Shown piece after piece: positions 34,613-43,119 of a stretch of 64,000 nt of DNA; position 1 is the first letter of the stretch; every line of letters begins with the position of its first letter. The translations under genes were made by a program, and so were the position numbers. Source of the stretch: Streptomyces dioscori (GTDB taxonomy: Bacteria; Actinomycetota; Actinomycetes; Streptomycetales; Streptomycetaceae); assembly GCF_003024195.1 (NCBI RefSeq), contig NZ_KZ679052.1, positions 1 through 64,000 on the forward strand, written 5' to 3'. The notes under the pieces are model-generated. The model had not been told where the DNA came from. It was given only the letters and a program-made list of their open reading frames with translations, and did not search any database.

Positions 34613-34927
34613 TCAGCCGATGACGCCGCCGAAGAGGCCGCCGTGCGCCATGCCGAGGAGGAAGCCGACGGCGGAGGCACCCAGACCGAGGATCAGTCCG
34701 AACCGTTCCCTGGTGGTCTCGGAGACGAACTGTCCGTACGCGCCGGTGATGATGCCGATCAGCCCCGCCCACGAACTGAGCAGATGGAGGCTGTGGAACA
34801 TCGCGGAGACGAAGGCCGTCAATCCGAGGACCAGCGTCACGGCGAGCAGCGTGTCCTGGAGCGGATGCGGCTTGTGGTCGGTGGCGAAGAGAGAACCGGC
34901 GGTGTTGGGTCGCAATGTCTGTGCCAT
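34613..34927 (-). CDS. Small multi-pass membrane protein
   Basis: The 104-residue protein has three hydrophobic segments (LLAVTLVLGLTAFVSAMFHS; WAGLIGIITGAYGQFV; GLILGLGASAVGFLLGMAHG) after a short polar N terminus. The ATG at 34927 is behind a strong AGGAGG; the frame runs on upstream to 34972 but without a better start. It resembles conserved Streptomyces membrane proteins that precede rpsF divergently, and no function is known to me. Confidence 0.8.
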   Translation of the reverse strand: MAQTLRPNTAGSLFATDHKPHPLQDTLLAVTLVLGLTAFVSAMFHSLHLLSSWAGLIGIITGAYGQFVSETTRERFGLILGLGASAVGFLLGMAHGGLFGGVIG

Positions 34928-35202
34928 CTGGCACCTCCTGCGGAAGGTGGCGCATCGTAGCGCCATACACACCCGATGAGTACAGACTGAGGGTCACCGG
35001 GCCCGGATTTCAACCGGAAGCCGGTGAGCGGGTAGTCTGTAGCGTCTGCACCGGTGTCTGCCCAGGCCACGGCACGGTCCCTCGCTCAGTTCACTGATCG
35101 GCGGTCCGATTGTCAGTGGCTGCCGATACCGTTGCGAACGCATCACAACCCTCCTGCCACGGAACGACCGTGGCCGCTGAGTCCAAAGGAGGTGGGTTAC
35201 AC

Positions 35203-35493
35203 ATGCGTCACTACGAAGTCATGGTCATCCTCGACCCCGATCTCGAAGAGCGTGCTGTCTCGCCGCTGATCGAGAACTTCCTCTCCGTCGTCCGTGAGGC
35301 GAACGGAAAGGTCGAGAAGGTCGACACGTGGGGCCGTCGTCGTCTCGCGTACGAGATCAAGAAGAAGCCCGAGGGCATCTACTCGGTCATCGACCTGCAG
35401 GCCGAGCCTGCGGTCGTCAAGGAGCTCGACCGCCAGATGAACCTGAACGAGTCGGTCCTCCGGACCAAGGTCCTCCGTCCCGAGACCCACTGA
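35203..35493 (+). CDS. rpsF: 30S ribosomal protein S6
   Basis: The 96-residue protein starts MRHYEVMVILDPDLEERAVS and has the S6 block YEIKKKPEGIYSVIDL. S6 binds S18 on the small subunit platform. AAAGGAGGT (35186-35194) gives a perfect ribosome site for the ATG at 35203. It is the first gene of the conserved rpsF-ssb-rpsR-rplI operon. The 275-base region upstream (34928-35202) should hold its promoter, but I found no convincing pair of elements. Confidence 0.98.
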   Translation: MRHYEVMVILDPDLEERAVSPLIENFLSVVREANGKVEKVDTWGRRRLAYEIKKKPEGIYSVIDLQAEPAVVKELDRQMNLNESVLRTKVLRPETH

Positions 35494-35571
35494 GCTTTCC
35501 AGCTCAGCTGAACTCGGGCATCGAGTAGCAGCACCAAGCAGCCAGCAGCAAACCCGCCGAGAGGTTCCCCC

Positions 35572-36192
35572 ATGGCAGGCGAGACCGTCATCACGGTCGT
35601 CGGCAATCTTGTCGACGACCCCGAGCTGCGCTTCACCCCGTCCGGTGCGGCGGTCGCGAAGTTCCGTGTCGCGTCCACTCCCCGCACCTTCGACCGTCAG
35701 ACCAACGAGTGGAAGGACGGCGAAAGCCTGTTCCTGACCTGCTCGGTCTGGCGTCAGGCGGCGGAGAACGTCGCGGAGTCGCTCCAGCGAGGCATGCGCG
35801 TCATCGTGCAGGGCCGGCTGAAGCAGCGGTCCTACGAGGACCGTGAGGGCGTCAAGCGCACGGTCTACGAGCTGGACGTCGAGGAAGTCGGCGCCAGCCT
35901 GAAGACCGCCACGGCCAAGGTCACCAAGACCACCGGCCGAGGTGGCCAGGGCGGTTACAGCGGCGGCGGCGGTGGCGGCGGCCAGCAGGGCGGCAGCTGG
36001 GGCGGAGGCTCCGGCGGCGGTCAGCAGCAGGGCGGCGGCGGTGCTCCCGCCGACGACCCCTGGGCGACCAGCGCTCCTGCGGGCGGCGGCAACCAGGCCG
36101 GCGGCAGCGGTGGCGGCGGCGGTGGCTGGGGTGGAAACTCCGGCGGCTCCGGCGGTTCCGGTGGCGGCTACTCGGACGAGCCCCCCTTCTAG
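35572..36192 (+). CDS. ssb: Single-stranded DNA-binding protein
   Basis: SSB coats single-stranded DNA during replication and repair. The 206-residue protein has the OB fold in residues 1-115 (ETVITVVGNLVDDPELRFTP; LFLTCSVWRQAAENVAESLQ), a Gly/Gln/Ser-rich flexible linker (about 120-198), and the acidic C-terminal tip DEPPF that recruits partner proteins. It lies within the rpsF-ssb-rpsR-rplI operon, the position of the main replicative SSB in actinobacteria. Confidence 0.97.
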   Translation: MAGETVITVVGNLVDDPELRFTPSGAAVAKFRVASTPRTFDRQTNEWKDGESLFLTCSVWRQAAENVAESLQRGMRVIVQGRLKQRSYEDREGVKRTVYELDVEEVGASLKTATAKVTKTTGRGGQGGYSGGGGGGGQQGGSWGGGSGGGQQQGGGGAPADDPWATSAPAGGGNQAGGSGGGGGGWGGNSGGSGGSGGGYSDEPPF

Positions 36193-36252
36193 GCCCAGGG
36201 CCGAAGAGGGTGGGCCGTACCCACACTTCTTGATCAAACAGGAGAGACACAC

Positions 36253-36489
36253 ATGGCGAAGCCGCCTGTGCGCAAGCCTAAGAAGAAGGTCTGCGCATTC
36301 TGCAAGGACAAGGTCACGTACGTGGACTACAAGGACACGAACATGCTGCGGAAGTTCATTTCCGACCGCGGCAAGATCCGTGCCCGCCGCGTGACCGGCA
36401 ACTGCACTCAGCACCAGCGTGACGTCGCCACGGCCGTGAAGAACAGCCGTGAGATGGCGCTGCTGCCCTACACCTCCACCGCGCGATAA
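36253..36489 (+). CDS. rpsR: 30S ribosomal protein S18 (zinc-binding form)
   Basis: The 78-residue protein begins MAKPPVRKPKKKVCAFCKDK and ends LLPYTSTAR. It keeps a complete possible zinc-ribbon set: Cys14, Cys17, Cys51 and His54. Streptomyces genomes usually also encode a zinc-free paralogue elsewhere that replaces such C+ proteins during zinc limitation; this one is the zinc-type housekeeping copy. Ribosome site AGGAGA precedes the ATG. Confidence 0.97.
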   Translation: MAKPPVRKPKKKVCAFCKDKVTYVDYKDTNMLRKFISDRGKIRARRVTGNCTQHQRDVATAVKNSREMALLPYTSTAR

Positions 36490-36507
36490 GGGAAGGGTGA
36501 CCGAAAC

Positions 36508-36954
36508 ATGAAGATCATCCTCACCCACGAGGTCTCCGGCCTCGGTGCCGCGGGCGACGTCGTCGACGTCAAGGACGGCTACGCTCGCAACTACCTGATC
36601 CCGCGGAGCTTTGCCATCCGCTGGACCAAGGGCGGCGAGAAGGACGTCGAGCAGATCCGTCGTGCTCGCAAGATCCACGAGATCGCGACGATCGAGCAGG
36701 CCAACGAGATCAAGGCGCGCCTTGAGGGCGTCAAGGTCCGCCTGGCCGTCCGCTCCGGCGACGCCGGCCGTCTCTTCGGCTCCGTCACCCCGGCCGACGT
36801 CGCTTCGGCGATCAAGGCTTCCGGTGGCCCCGAGGTCGACAAGCGCCGCATCGAGCTGGGCTCGCCGATCAAGACGCTGGGCGCTCACGAGACGTCCGTG
36901 CGTCTGCACCCCGAGGTGGCCGCCAAGGTCAACATCGAGGTTGTCGCAGCCTGA
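36508..36954 (+). CDS. rplI: 50S ribosomal protein L9
   Basis: The 148-residue protein has the L9 N-terminal domain (MKIILTHEVSGLGAAGDVVD, then GYARNYLIPR), a long central helix, and the C-terminal domain ending VNIEVVAA. It is the last gene of the rpsF operon and is followed by a strong terminator. Confidence 0.98.
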   Translation: MKIILTHEVSGLGAAGDVVDVKDGYARNYLIPRSFAIRWTKGGEKDVEQIRRARKIHEIATIEQANEIKARLEGVKVRLAVRSGDAGRLFGSVTPADVASAIKASGGPEVDKRRIELGSPIKTLGAHETSVRLHPEVAAKVNIEVVAA

Positions 36955-36978
36955 CCGCTGCGCTCAGCAGAGCTGAAA

Positions 36979-37011
36979 GAAGGGCCGCACCCCGCGTGGG
37001 TGCGGCCCTTC
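36979..37011 (+). terminator. Terminator of the rpsF-ssb-rpsR-rplI operon
   Basis: A 14-bp perfect stem (36979-36992 with 36998-37011) with a five-base loop followed by TTGCTGTTCTG, 25 bases after the rplI stop codon. Confidence 0.92.
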
Positions 37012-37067
37012 TTGCTGTTCTGTCTTGATGCTCCAGGTCGATCTTGCTCCAAGTTGATCAATGTCTT

Positions 37068-37132
37068 GTTTCACGTGAAACGGAAGTGTCCCGGTTTCAC
37101 GTGAAACAACAGGGCCGTGTTTCACGTGAAAC
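37068..37132. promoter_or_regulatory. parS: Cluster of three parS sites
   Basis: Three perfect GTTTCACGTGAAAC copies lie at 37068-37081, 37094-37107 and 37119-37132, spaced 26 and 25 bases from start to start. They fill the gap between rplI and the convergent MATE exporter gene; the last ends two bases from its stop codon. Confidence 0.97.
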
Positions 37133-37134
37133 AG

Positions 37135-38478
37135 TCAGCGCGTAGCGCCCGTGACGATCCAGCGGCCCGAGCGGGTGCGCAGCCACAGGGTCAGCATGCG
37201 GACGGTCATCATGAGGGTCATCGCCGCCCAGACGGCGGTGAGACCGCCACCGAGGGTGGGAATGAGCAGCGCCACCGGAGCGAAGACCGCCAGGACGAGC
37301 ACCATGGCCCGCGCCAGGTACGGGCCGTCACCCGCGCCCATCAGTACGCCGTCCAGGACATAGACGATGCCGCAGATCGGCTGGGAGAGCGCCACCATGA
37401 GCAGTGCGGGCAGCGCGATGTCGTGGACGGCCGAGTCGCTGGTGAACAGCGGAAGGAACAGGGGGCGGCAGGCGATCACCAGGCCGCCGAGCACGACTCC
37501 GACGGCGACACCCCACTCCACCATGCGTCGACAGGCTTCACGGGCTCCTTGGGTGTCGCCCGCGCCGAGGTAACGCCCGATGATGGCTTGCCCCGCGATG
37601 GCGATGGCGTCGAGCGCGAAGGCGAGCAGGCTCCACAGGGACAGGATGATCTGGTGGGCCGCGATGTCGGCGTCCCCTAGGCGCGCGGCGACAGCGGTGG
37701 CGATCATCAGCACCGCTCGCAGGGAGAGGGTGCGGACGAGCAGGGGTGCACCGGCTTGGGCGCAGGCGCGTATCCCGGCAGCGTCGGGTCGCAGGGAGGC
37801 GCCGTGTTTACGGGCGCCGCGGACGACCACGAAGAGGTAGGCGGCGGCCATTCCGAACTGGGCGATGACGGTTCCCCAGGCGGAGCCGGCGATGCCGAGG
37901 TCCGCGCCGTAGACGAGGCCCGCGTTCAGGACCGCGTTGGCGACGAAGCCGGCGATGGCGACATAGAGCGGTGTCCTGGTGTTCTGCAGACCCCGCAGTA
38001 CGCCGGTGGCGGCAAGGACAATGAGCATCGCGGGGATGCCGAGCGCCGAGATGCGCAGATACGTGATGGCGTAGGGCGCGGCGGTGTCCGAGGTCCCGAA
38101 GAGTTCCACCAGCGCGGGTGCGGTGGGCAGGAAGACGGCGATGACAGCGATGCCGAGCAGCAGGGCGAGCCAGATACCGTCCATCCCCTGGCGGATGGCG
38201 GCCTGAAGGTCGCCCGCCCCGACGCGTCGGGCGACGGCGGCCGTGGTGGCGTATGCGAGGAAGACGAAGATGCTCACGGCCGTGGTGAGGAGAGCTGACG
38301 CGACTCCGAGGCCGGCGAGTTGGGCGGTGCCGAGATGGCCGACGATGGCGGTGTCGGCCATGAGGAAAAGAGGCTCGGCGATGAGCGCGCCGAAGGCCGG
38401 AACGGCCAGCGCGACGATCTCTCGGTCGTGCCGTCGCCGGGTGGCCTTGGGGGCCGCTGGAGCCTGTGTCATGCACAT
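37135..38478 (-). CDS. MATE-family efflux transporter (DinF-like)
   Basis: The 447-residue protein has about 12 membrane helices in two repeats of six, as in multidrug and toxic compound extrusion transporters. The N-terminal helix block IVALAVPAFGALIAEPLFLM and ADTAIVGHLGTAQLAGLGVA are diagnostic of the DinF branch, which uses ion gradients to export drugs or other organic molecules. ATG at 38478 has GGAAG nine bases upstream; another ATG follows at 38472 in the same frame. It is divergent from dnaB, with a 453-base interval containing DnaA-box-like sites. Confidence 0.88.
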   Translation of the reverse strand: MCMTQAPAAPKATRRRHDREIVALAVPAFGALIAEPLFLMADTAIVGHLGTAQLAGLGVASALLTTAVSIFVFLAYATTAAVARRVGAGDLQAAIRQGMDGIWLALLLGIAVIAVFLPTAPALVELFGTSDTAAPYAITYLRISALGIPAMLIVLAATGVLRGLQNTRTPLYVAIAGFVANAVLNAGLVYGADLGIAGSAWGTVIAQFGMAAAYLFVVVRGARKHGASLRPDAAGIRACAQAGAPLLVRTLSLRAVLMIATAVAARLGDADIAAHQIILSLWSLLAFALDAIAIAGQAIIGRYLGAGDTQGAREACRRMVEWGVAVGVVLGGLVIACRPLFLPLFTSDSAVHDIALPALLMVALSQPICGIVYVLDGVLMGAGDGPYLARAMVLVLAVFAPVALLIPTLGGGLTAVWAAMTLMMTVRMLTLWLRTRSGRWIVTGATR

Positions 38479-38639
38479 CAATCTAATCTTCCACAGGTAA
38501 GAGATGCAACTATCCTGTGCCCCTTACTGGCAAACTCGTGCGACGTACCACCGCGCGCCATTCGCATCGATCTTGGCCCGAGTCGGAAAGTTTTTCTTCT
38601 GCACAGCCGGTGGACGGGGTATGTGCAGGTCAGAGCCGG

Positions 38640-38749
38640 TGTGGAAAACAGGCTGAGGGCTTGTTCACAGGGCTGTCCACCGGGTCGTGCACAGGTTTTG
38701 CGGAGTTCTCCACAGCATCGGGGCCGTCGTCCACATGGCCTGTGGATAA
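38640..38749. promoter_or_regulatory. Cluster of DnaA-box-like sites upstream of dnaB
   Basis: Within 110 bases there are TGTGGATAA (38741-38749, the complement of TTATCCACA), TTGTTCACA (38661-38669), CTGTCCACC (38673-38681), TTCTCCACA (38706-38714), TCGTCCACA (38727-38735) and a weaker TGTGGAAAA (38640-38648). Most are one or two bases from the Streptomyces consensus. The cluster is 183 bases before dnaB. DnaA may control dnaB here or be titrated by it. The remainder of 38479-38931 has no other clear feature. Confidence 0.65.
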
Positions 38750-38931
38750 CCAGATTGGCTGACGGTGCCCGCGGGCCTACCGTGGTGCGGCACCCTCTCC
38801 CTCCTCCGTCCTCGGAAACCTCGCAAAACCGACGCGTCAGAACCGGAGTTGGGCGTCTCATTTGTCAGTGTCGTGCCGTAGGAATAAAGGGCATGGCGAG
38901 GTCCGCTCGGCGGACGGGAGGAGGTGGCCCG

Positions 38932-40413
38932 GTGAGTATTTCCGAGCCCTTGGACGACCCGTGGGCCGACAGCGGTCCCAGTGACCGTCTGCCCGCCTCC
39001 CGACAGCGCCGCGACGGTGGCGGCCGGAGCCGGGAGGACCAGCACGACCGCGGTTCGGACAGCGGTGGCTGGGACGGCGGGGGATCGTCCTTCGAACGGG
39101 TGCCACCACAGGACCTGGACGCGGAGCAGTCCGTCCTCGGCGGCATGCTGCTCTCGAAGGATGCCATCGCCGACGTGGTCGAGGTGCTCAAGGGCCACGA
39201 CTTCTACCGGCCGGCGCACGAGACCGTCTACGGCGCGATTCTCGACCTCTACGCCAAGGGCGAGCCGGCCGACCCGATCACGGTCGCCGCCGAACTCACC
39301 AAGCGCGGCGAGATCACCAAGGTCGGCGGCGCCTCGTATCTGCACACACTGGTCCAGACGGTCCCGACGGCGGCCAACGCCGAGTACTACGCGGAGATCG
39401 TCCACGAGCGGGCGGTCCTGCGCCGCCTGGTCGAGGCCGGTACGCGCATCACGCAGATGGGTTACGCGGCCGACGGCGACGTGGACGAGATCGTCAACAG
39501 CGCCCAGGCCGAGATCTACGCGGTCACCGAGCAGCGCACGACCGAGGACTATCTGCCGCTCGGCGACATCATGGAGGGCGCGCTCGACGAGATCGAGGCG
39601 ATCGGTTCGCGCTCGGGGGAGATGACCGGTGTGCCGACCGGCTTCACCGACCTCGACCAGCTGACAAACGGTCTGCACCCCGGTCAGATGATCATCATCG
39701 CGGCCCGTCCCGCGATGGGTAAGTCGACGCTGGCGCTGGACTTCGCCCGAGCCTGCTCCATCAAGCACAACATGCCGAGCGTGATCTTCTCGCTCGAAAT
39801 GGGCCGCAACGAGATCGCCATGCGTCTGCTGTCCGCCGAGGCGCGCGTGGCCCTGCACCACATGCGCTCCGGCACTATGACCGACGAGGACTGGACCCGG
39901 CTCGCCCGCCGGATGCCGGACGTCTCGGCCGCTCCCCTCTACATCGACGACTCCCCGAACCTGTCGATGATGGAGATCCGGGCCAAGTGCCGCCGCCTCA
40001 AACAGCGTGCCGACCTGAAGCTCGTCATCATCGACTACCTGCAGCTGATGCAGTCGGGCGGCAAGGGGCGTTCCGAGAGCAGGCAGCAGGAAGTCTCGGA
40101 CATGTCGCGAAACCTGAAGCTGCTGGCCAAGGAGCTGGAACTGCCCGTCATCGCGCTGTCCCAGCTGAACCGTGGTCCCGAGCAGCGCACGGACAAGAAG
40201 CCGATGGTCTCCGACCTCCGTGAATCCGGTTCCATCGAGCAGGACGCGGACATGGTGATCCTGTTGCACCGCGAGGACGCGTACGAGAAGGAGTCACCGC
40301 GCGCGGGCGAGGCGGACATCATCGTGGGCAAGCACCGTAACGGCCCGACGGCCACCATCACGGTCGCTTTCCAGGGCCACTACTCCCGCTTCGTGGACAT
40401 GGCACAGACCTGA
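38932..40413 (+). CDS. dnaB: Replicative DNA helicase DnaB
   Basis: DnaB is the hexameric 5'-3' helicase of the replication fork. The 493-residue protein has a polar N-terminal extension (1-55), the primase-interacting N-terminal domain (DLDAEQSVLGGMLLSKDAIA), and the RecA-like C-terminal domain with Walker A AARPAMGKSTLALDFA at about residue 258-273 and the conserved LKLVIIDYLQLM and SQLNRGPEQR blocks. No intein is present. The GTG start has GGGAGGAGG upstream; the open frame extends far upstream through non-coding DNA. Confidence 0.97.
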   Translation: MSISEPLDDPWADSGPSDRLPASRQRRDGGGRSREDQHDRGSDSGGWDGGGSSFERVPPQDLDAEQSVLGGMLLSKDAIADVVEVLKGHDFYRPAHETVYGAILDLYAKGEPADPITVAAELTKRGEITKVGGASYLHTLVQTVPTAANAEYYAEIVHERAVLRRLVEAGTRITQMGYAADGDVDEIVNSAQAEIYAVTEQRTTEDYLPLGDIMEGALDEIEAIGSRSGEMTGVPTGFTDLDQLTNGLHPGQMIIIAARPAMGKSTLALDFARACSIKHNMPSVIFSLEMGRNEIAMRLLSAEARVALHHMRSGTMTDEDWTRLARRMPDVSAAPLYIDDSPNLSMMEIRAKCRRLKQRADLKLVIIDYLQLMQSGGKGRSESRQQEVSDMSRNLKLLAKELELPVIALSQLNRGPEQRTDKKPMVSDLRESGSIEQDADMVILLHREDAYEKESPRAGEADIIVGKHRNGPTATITVAFQGHYSRFVDMAQT

Positions 40414-40486
40414 TCTCTCCTCAGGAGAAACCAGGTCGGGGCCGAATGCGCTCGACGTGGGACGTCGGGGCAGATGGACTGGGGCC

Positions 40487-41875
40487 ATGACGACGACTTC
40501 CGCCGAAGAACTCCTGCCTGCCACCCGCCGGGCCCTGCTGCACAGAATCGCCACCGCTCAAGCGCAGGGGCGTGCGCCGTCGTTGGTCGCGGCGGTGGTG
40601 CGGGGCGGGCACGCGGTCTGGCACGGGTCCCGTACCTCGGTGGACGGGCACGGACCCGACGAGAACGTGCAGTACCGCATCGGGTCCATCACCAAGACCT
40701 TCACGGCCGTCCTGGTCCTGCGGCTGCGGGACGAAGGCCTGCTCGACCTCGGTGATCCGCTGGAGAAGCATCTCCCGGGAACCGGCGCGGGAGAGGCGAC
40801 GATCGCCGAACTCCTCGCACACACAGCCGGGTTGGCGGCGGAGTCGCCCGGGCCCTGGTGGGAGCGCACCCCCGGATCGCTGCGTCCCGAACTCGCCGAC
40901 GTCCTGGGCGAGCAGCCGCACCGGCATCCGGTCGGCCGGCGGTTCCACTACTCGAACCCCGGCTACACGCTGCTGGGCGCATTGATCGAGGAACTGCGGG
41001 GCGCTCCCTGGGAGGAGGTCCTGCGCGGCGAGGTGCTCGAACCGCTGAAACTGCACCGGACGACCGGACAGCCGCAAGCGCCTCATGCGGGTGGCTGGGC
41101 CGTGCACCCCTGGGCGGACGTCATGCTTCCCGAGCCGGTCGAGGACCTTGGACTGATGGCACCGGCCGGTCAGCTCTGGTCGACCAGCGGCGACCTGGCG
41201 CGCTTCGCCGTCTTCCTCGCACGGGGCGACGACCGGGTGCTGAGTGCGGAGTCCGTACGGGAGATGCGGACGCCCGCCGCGCCCGCCGAACCGGAGGAGG
41301 TGGCGGCCGGTGCCGCGTACGGGCTCGGTATGCAGGTTCAGCATCGGAACGGCCGGACCCTGGTGGGGCACGGCGGTTCCCTCCCGGGCTTTCTCGCCGG
41401 GCTCATGATCAGCGTCGAGGACGATATCGCCGCCGTCGTTCTCGCGAACTGCACCTCGGGTCCACCGGTGGCGACGGTCGCCGCCGACCTCGTGAGGATC
41501 GTCGCGGAGGCCGAGCCCCGGATTCCCGAGCCGTGGCGGCCGCTGCCCGAAGTCGACCGGACCGTACTTGAGTTGGCCGGGCCCTGGTATTGGGGAACGC
41601 ATGCTTTCGCGCTGCGCCTCACGTCCGACGGGGGTGTGACGCTCGGGCCCCTGGCCGGCAATGGCCGGCGCTCGCGTTTCCGTGCCGAGGGCGACGGGAC
41701 CTGGACCGGGCTCGACGGCTACTACGCCGGTGAGCTTCTACGGGCCGTAGAGGGGCCTGGCGGGTCGGTGACCCACCTGGACCTCGGCTCGTTCGTGTTC
41801 ACCCGTCAGCCGTACGGTGAAGGCGCTCCGATCCCGGGTGGAATGGACCCCGAGGGGTGGCGGGGGATCAAGTAG
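40487..41875 (+). CDS. Serine hydrolase of the class C beta-lactamase family
   Basis: The 462-residue protein carries the three motifs of the AmpC/D-peptidase fold: SITK (about residues 66-69), YSN (near 156) and HGG (near 294). It has no signal peptide or lipobox, so it is likely cytosolic, as for many esterase-like members. A C-terminal beta domain of about 100 residues (from WYWGTHAFALRL) may be the DUF3471/lipocalin-like part seen in relatives. Substrate is unknown. ATG at 40487 is chosen where family similarity begins; a start 30 bases upstream is also open. A parS palindrome follows the stop. Confidence 0.85.
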   Translation: MTTTSAEELLPATRRALLHRIATAQAQGRAPSLVAAVVRGGHAVWHGSRTSVDGHGPDENVQYRIGSITKTFTAVLVLRLRDEGLLDLGDPLEKHLPGTGAGEATIAELLAHTAGLAAESPGPWWERTPGSLRPELADVLGEQPHRHPVGRRFHYSNPGYTLLGALIEELRGAPWEEVLRGEVLEPLKLHRTTGQPQAPHAGGWAVHPWADVMLPEPVEDLGLMAPAGQLWSTSGDLARFAVFLARGDDRVLSAESVREMRTPAAPAEPEEVAAGAAYGLGMQVQHRNGRTLVGHGGSLPGFLAGLMISVEDDIAAVVLANCTSGPPVATVAADLVRIVAEAEPRIPEPWRPLPEVDRTVLELAGPWYWGTHAFALRLTSDGGVTLGPLAGNGRRSRFRAEGDGTWTGLDGYYAGELLRAVEGPGGSVTHLDLGSFVFTRQPYGEGAPIPGGMDPEGWRGIK

Positions 41876-41905
41876 CCGCCTTACCGGACCCACCGCGTGG
41901 AGTGC

Positions 41906-41955
41906 TGTGCCGAGGGGTGTCGTGTTTCACGTGAAACACGACACCCCTCGGCACA
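41906..41955. terminator. parS: 50-bp perfect palindrome centred on parS (terminator-like)
   Basis: The parS core at 41924-41937 is the centre of perfect 25-bp arms, lying between the convergent serine hydrolase and acetyltransferase genes. It would form a strong hairpin in transcripts from both sides. The ParB site is certain; terminator function is inferred. Confidence 0.87.
41924..41937. promoter_or_regulatory. parS: parS core of the 41.9-kb palindrome
   Basis: Perfect GTTTCACGTGAAAC at the centre of the 50-bp palindrome described separately. Confidence 0.97.
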
Positions 41956-42000
41956 CCGTGCAATGTCATGACCTCTGACCCGATGTCACCGGGACGGGTC

Positions 42001-42453
42001 TCAGAGCTGCAGCTTGAACCCGACGTGTGACGCGGTGAAGCCCAGGCGCTCGTAGAACCGGTGTGCATCCGTCCGCGTGGCGTCCGATGTCAGCTGTACC
42101 AACTGGCAGCCCTCGCTTCGGGAGAGATCCACGGCCCACTCGATGAAACGGGTGCCCAGACCGCTGCCCCGCTCGTCGGCGTGCACGCGTACGGCTTCGA
42201 TGATCGAGCGCGTCGCTCCCTTGCGGGACAGCCCGGGAACGATCGTCAGCTGGAGCGTGCCGACGACCCGGCTCTCCCGCACAGCGACGACCACGTGCTG
42301 GTTCGGATCCTTGCTGAGGCGTTCCAGTGCGGCCAGGTACGGCGTGAGGTCGTCCGGCGACTCACGCTGCGAGCCCAGCGGGTCGTCGGCGAGCATCGCG
42401 ACGATCGCGGGGATGTCATCGGCGACCGCGGGGCGTATCTCAAGATCTCCCAT
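42001..42453 (-). CDS. GNAT-family N-acetyltransferase
   Basis: The 150-residue protein is a single GNAT domain. The acetyl-CoA loop is DERGSGLGTRFIEWAVDLSR at about residues 92-111, and the C-terminal HRFYERLGFTASHVGFKL is typical of small-molecule or amino-acid acetyltransferases. It converges on the serine hydrolase gene, with the parS palindrome between them, and lies 66 bases before the marR stop. The substrate is unknown. Confidence 0.88.
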   Translation of the reverse strand: MGDLEIRPAVADDIPAIVAMLADDPLGSQRESPDDLTPYLAALERLSKDPNQHVVVAVRESRVVGTLQLTIVPGLSRKGATRSIIEAVRVHADERGSGLGTRFIEWAVDLSRSEGCQLVQLTSDATRTDAHRFYERLGFTASHVGFKLQL

Positions 42454-42516
42454 GGCGTCAGCCTAGGCAGCTGTGCGGAACGAGAACGGCACAGCCGCTT
42501 CCACTCGTGGACCTGC

Positions 42517-42981
42517 CTACGCGGGCGCGGGCAGGCTGGCCGACTCCACCACGCGAACCAGCGGGGCCAGCTCAGGGCTCCTGGCCGCCTCGTCCAGCGC
42601 CTCCCGCAGGGCGACGTCGTTGGTGGGCCGAGCCTCCTCCAGGAGCTTGAGCCCCGCATCGCTCACGTTCGTGTAGATGCCACGGCGGTCGGTCGGGCAC
42701 AGGTAGCGCGAGAGCAGGCCTCGGTCCTCCAGTCGGGTCACCAGTCGTGTGGTGGCGCTCTGGCTGAGGACGACCGCGTCGGCGACCTGCTTCATCTGCA
42801 GATGGCCGCCGTCGCCGTCGTGCTGGCGGCTGAGGACGTCGAGAAGCGAGTACTCGCGCACGCTCAGACCGTGCCGCGTCTGCAGGGCTCGTTCGATGTG
42901 CGCCTCGATCCTCCCGTGCAGCAGAGAGAGGGCGCACCAGCCCTGAGCGAGAGCGGTGAGCGCGGGGTCCGTCGCTGTCAT
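42517..42981 (-). CDS. MarR-family transcriptional regulator
   Basis: The 154-residue protein has the winged helix-turn-helix of MarR (LQMKQVADAVVLSQSATTRL at about 62-81; the wing follows as DRRGIYTNVSDAGLKLLEEA). The ATG at 42981 has GGAGGAAATGCC upstream; the open frame that continues to 43692 is a shadow of the divergent transporter. It is divergent from the MFS transporter gene, so it most likely represses that gene and itself from the 138-base interval. Confidence 0.9.
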   Translation of the reverse strand: MTATDPALTALAQGWCALSLLHGRIEAHIERALQTRHGLSVREYSLLDVLSRQHDGDGGHLQMKQVADAVVLSQSATTRLVTRLEDRGLLSRYLCPTDRRGIYTNVSDAGLKLLEEARPTNDVALREALDEAARSPELAPLVRVVESASLPAPA

Positions 42982-43119
42982 GGCATTTCCTCCGTCCCGG
43001 AGTGGCTGACACCAGGATAGGGCACGGCCGCAATATCCTGCGCTTGCACTTAACCCGCGTCTGCAACTATTGTGAACGCACGTAAAGTGCTCCTGCAATC
43101 TTCCTGGAAGGTCGTCCCC

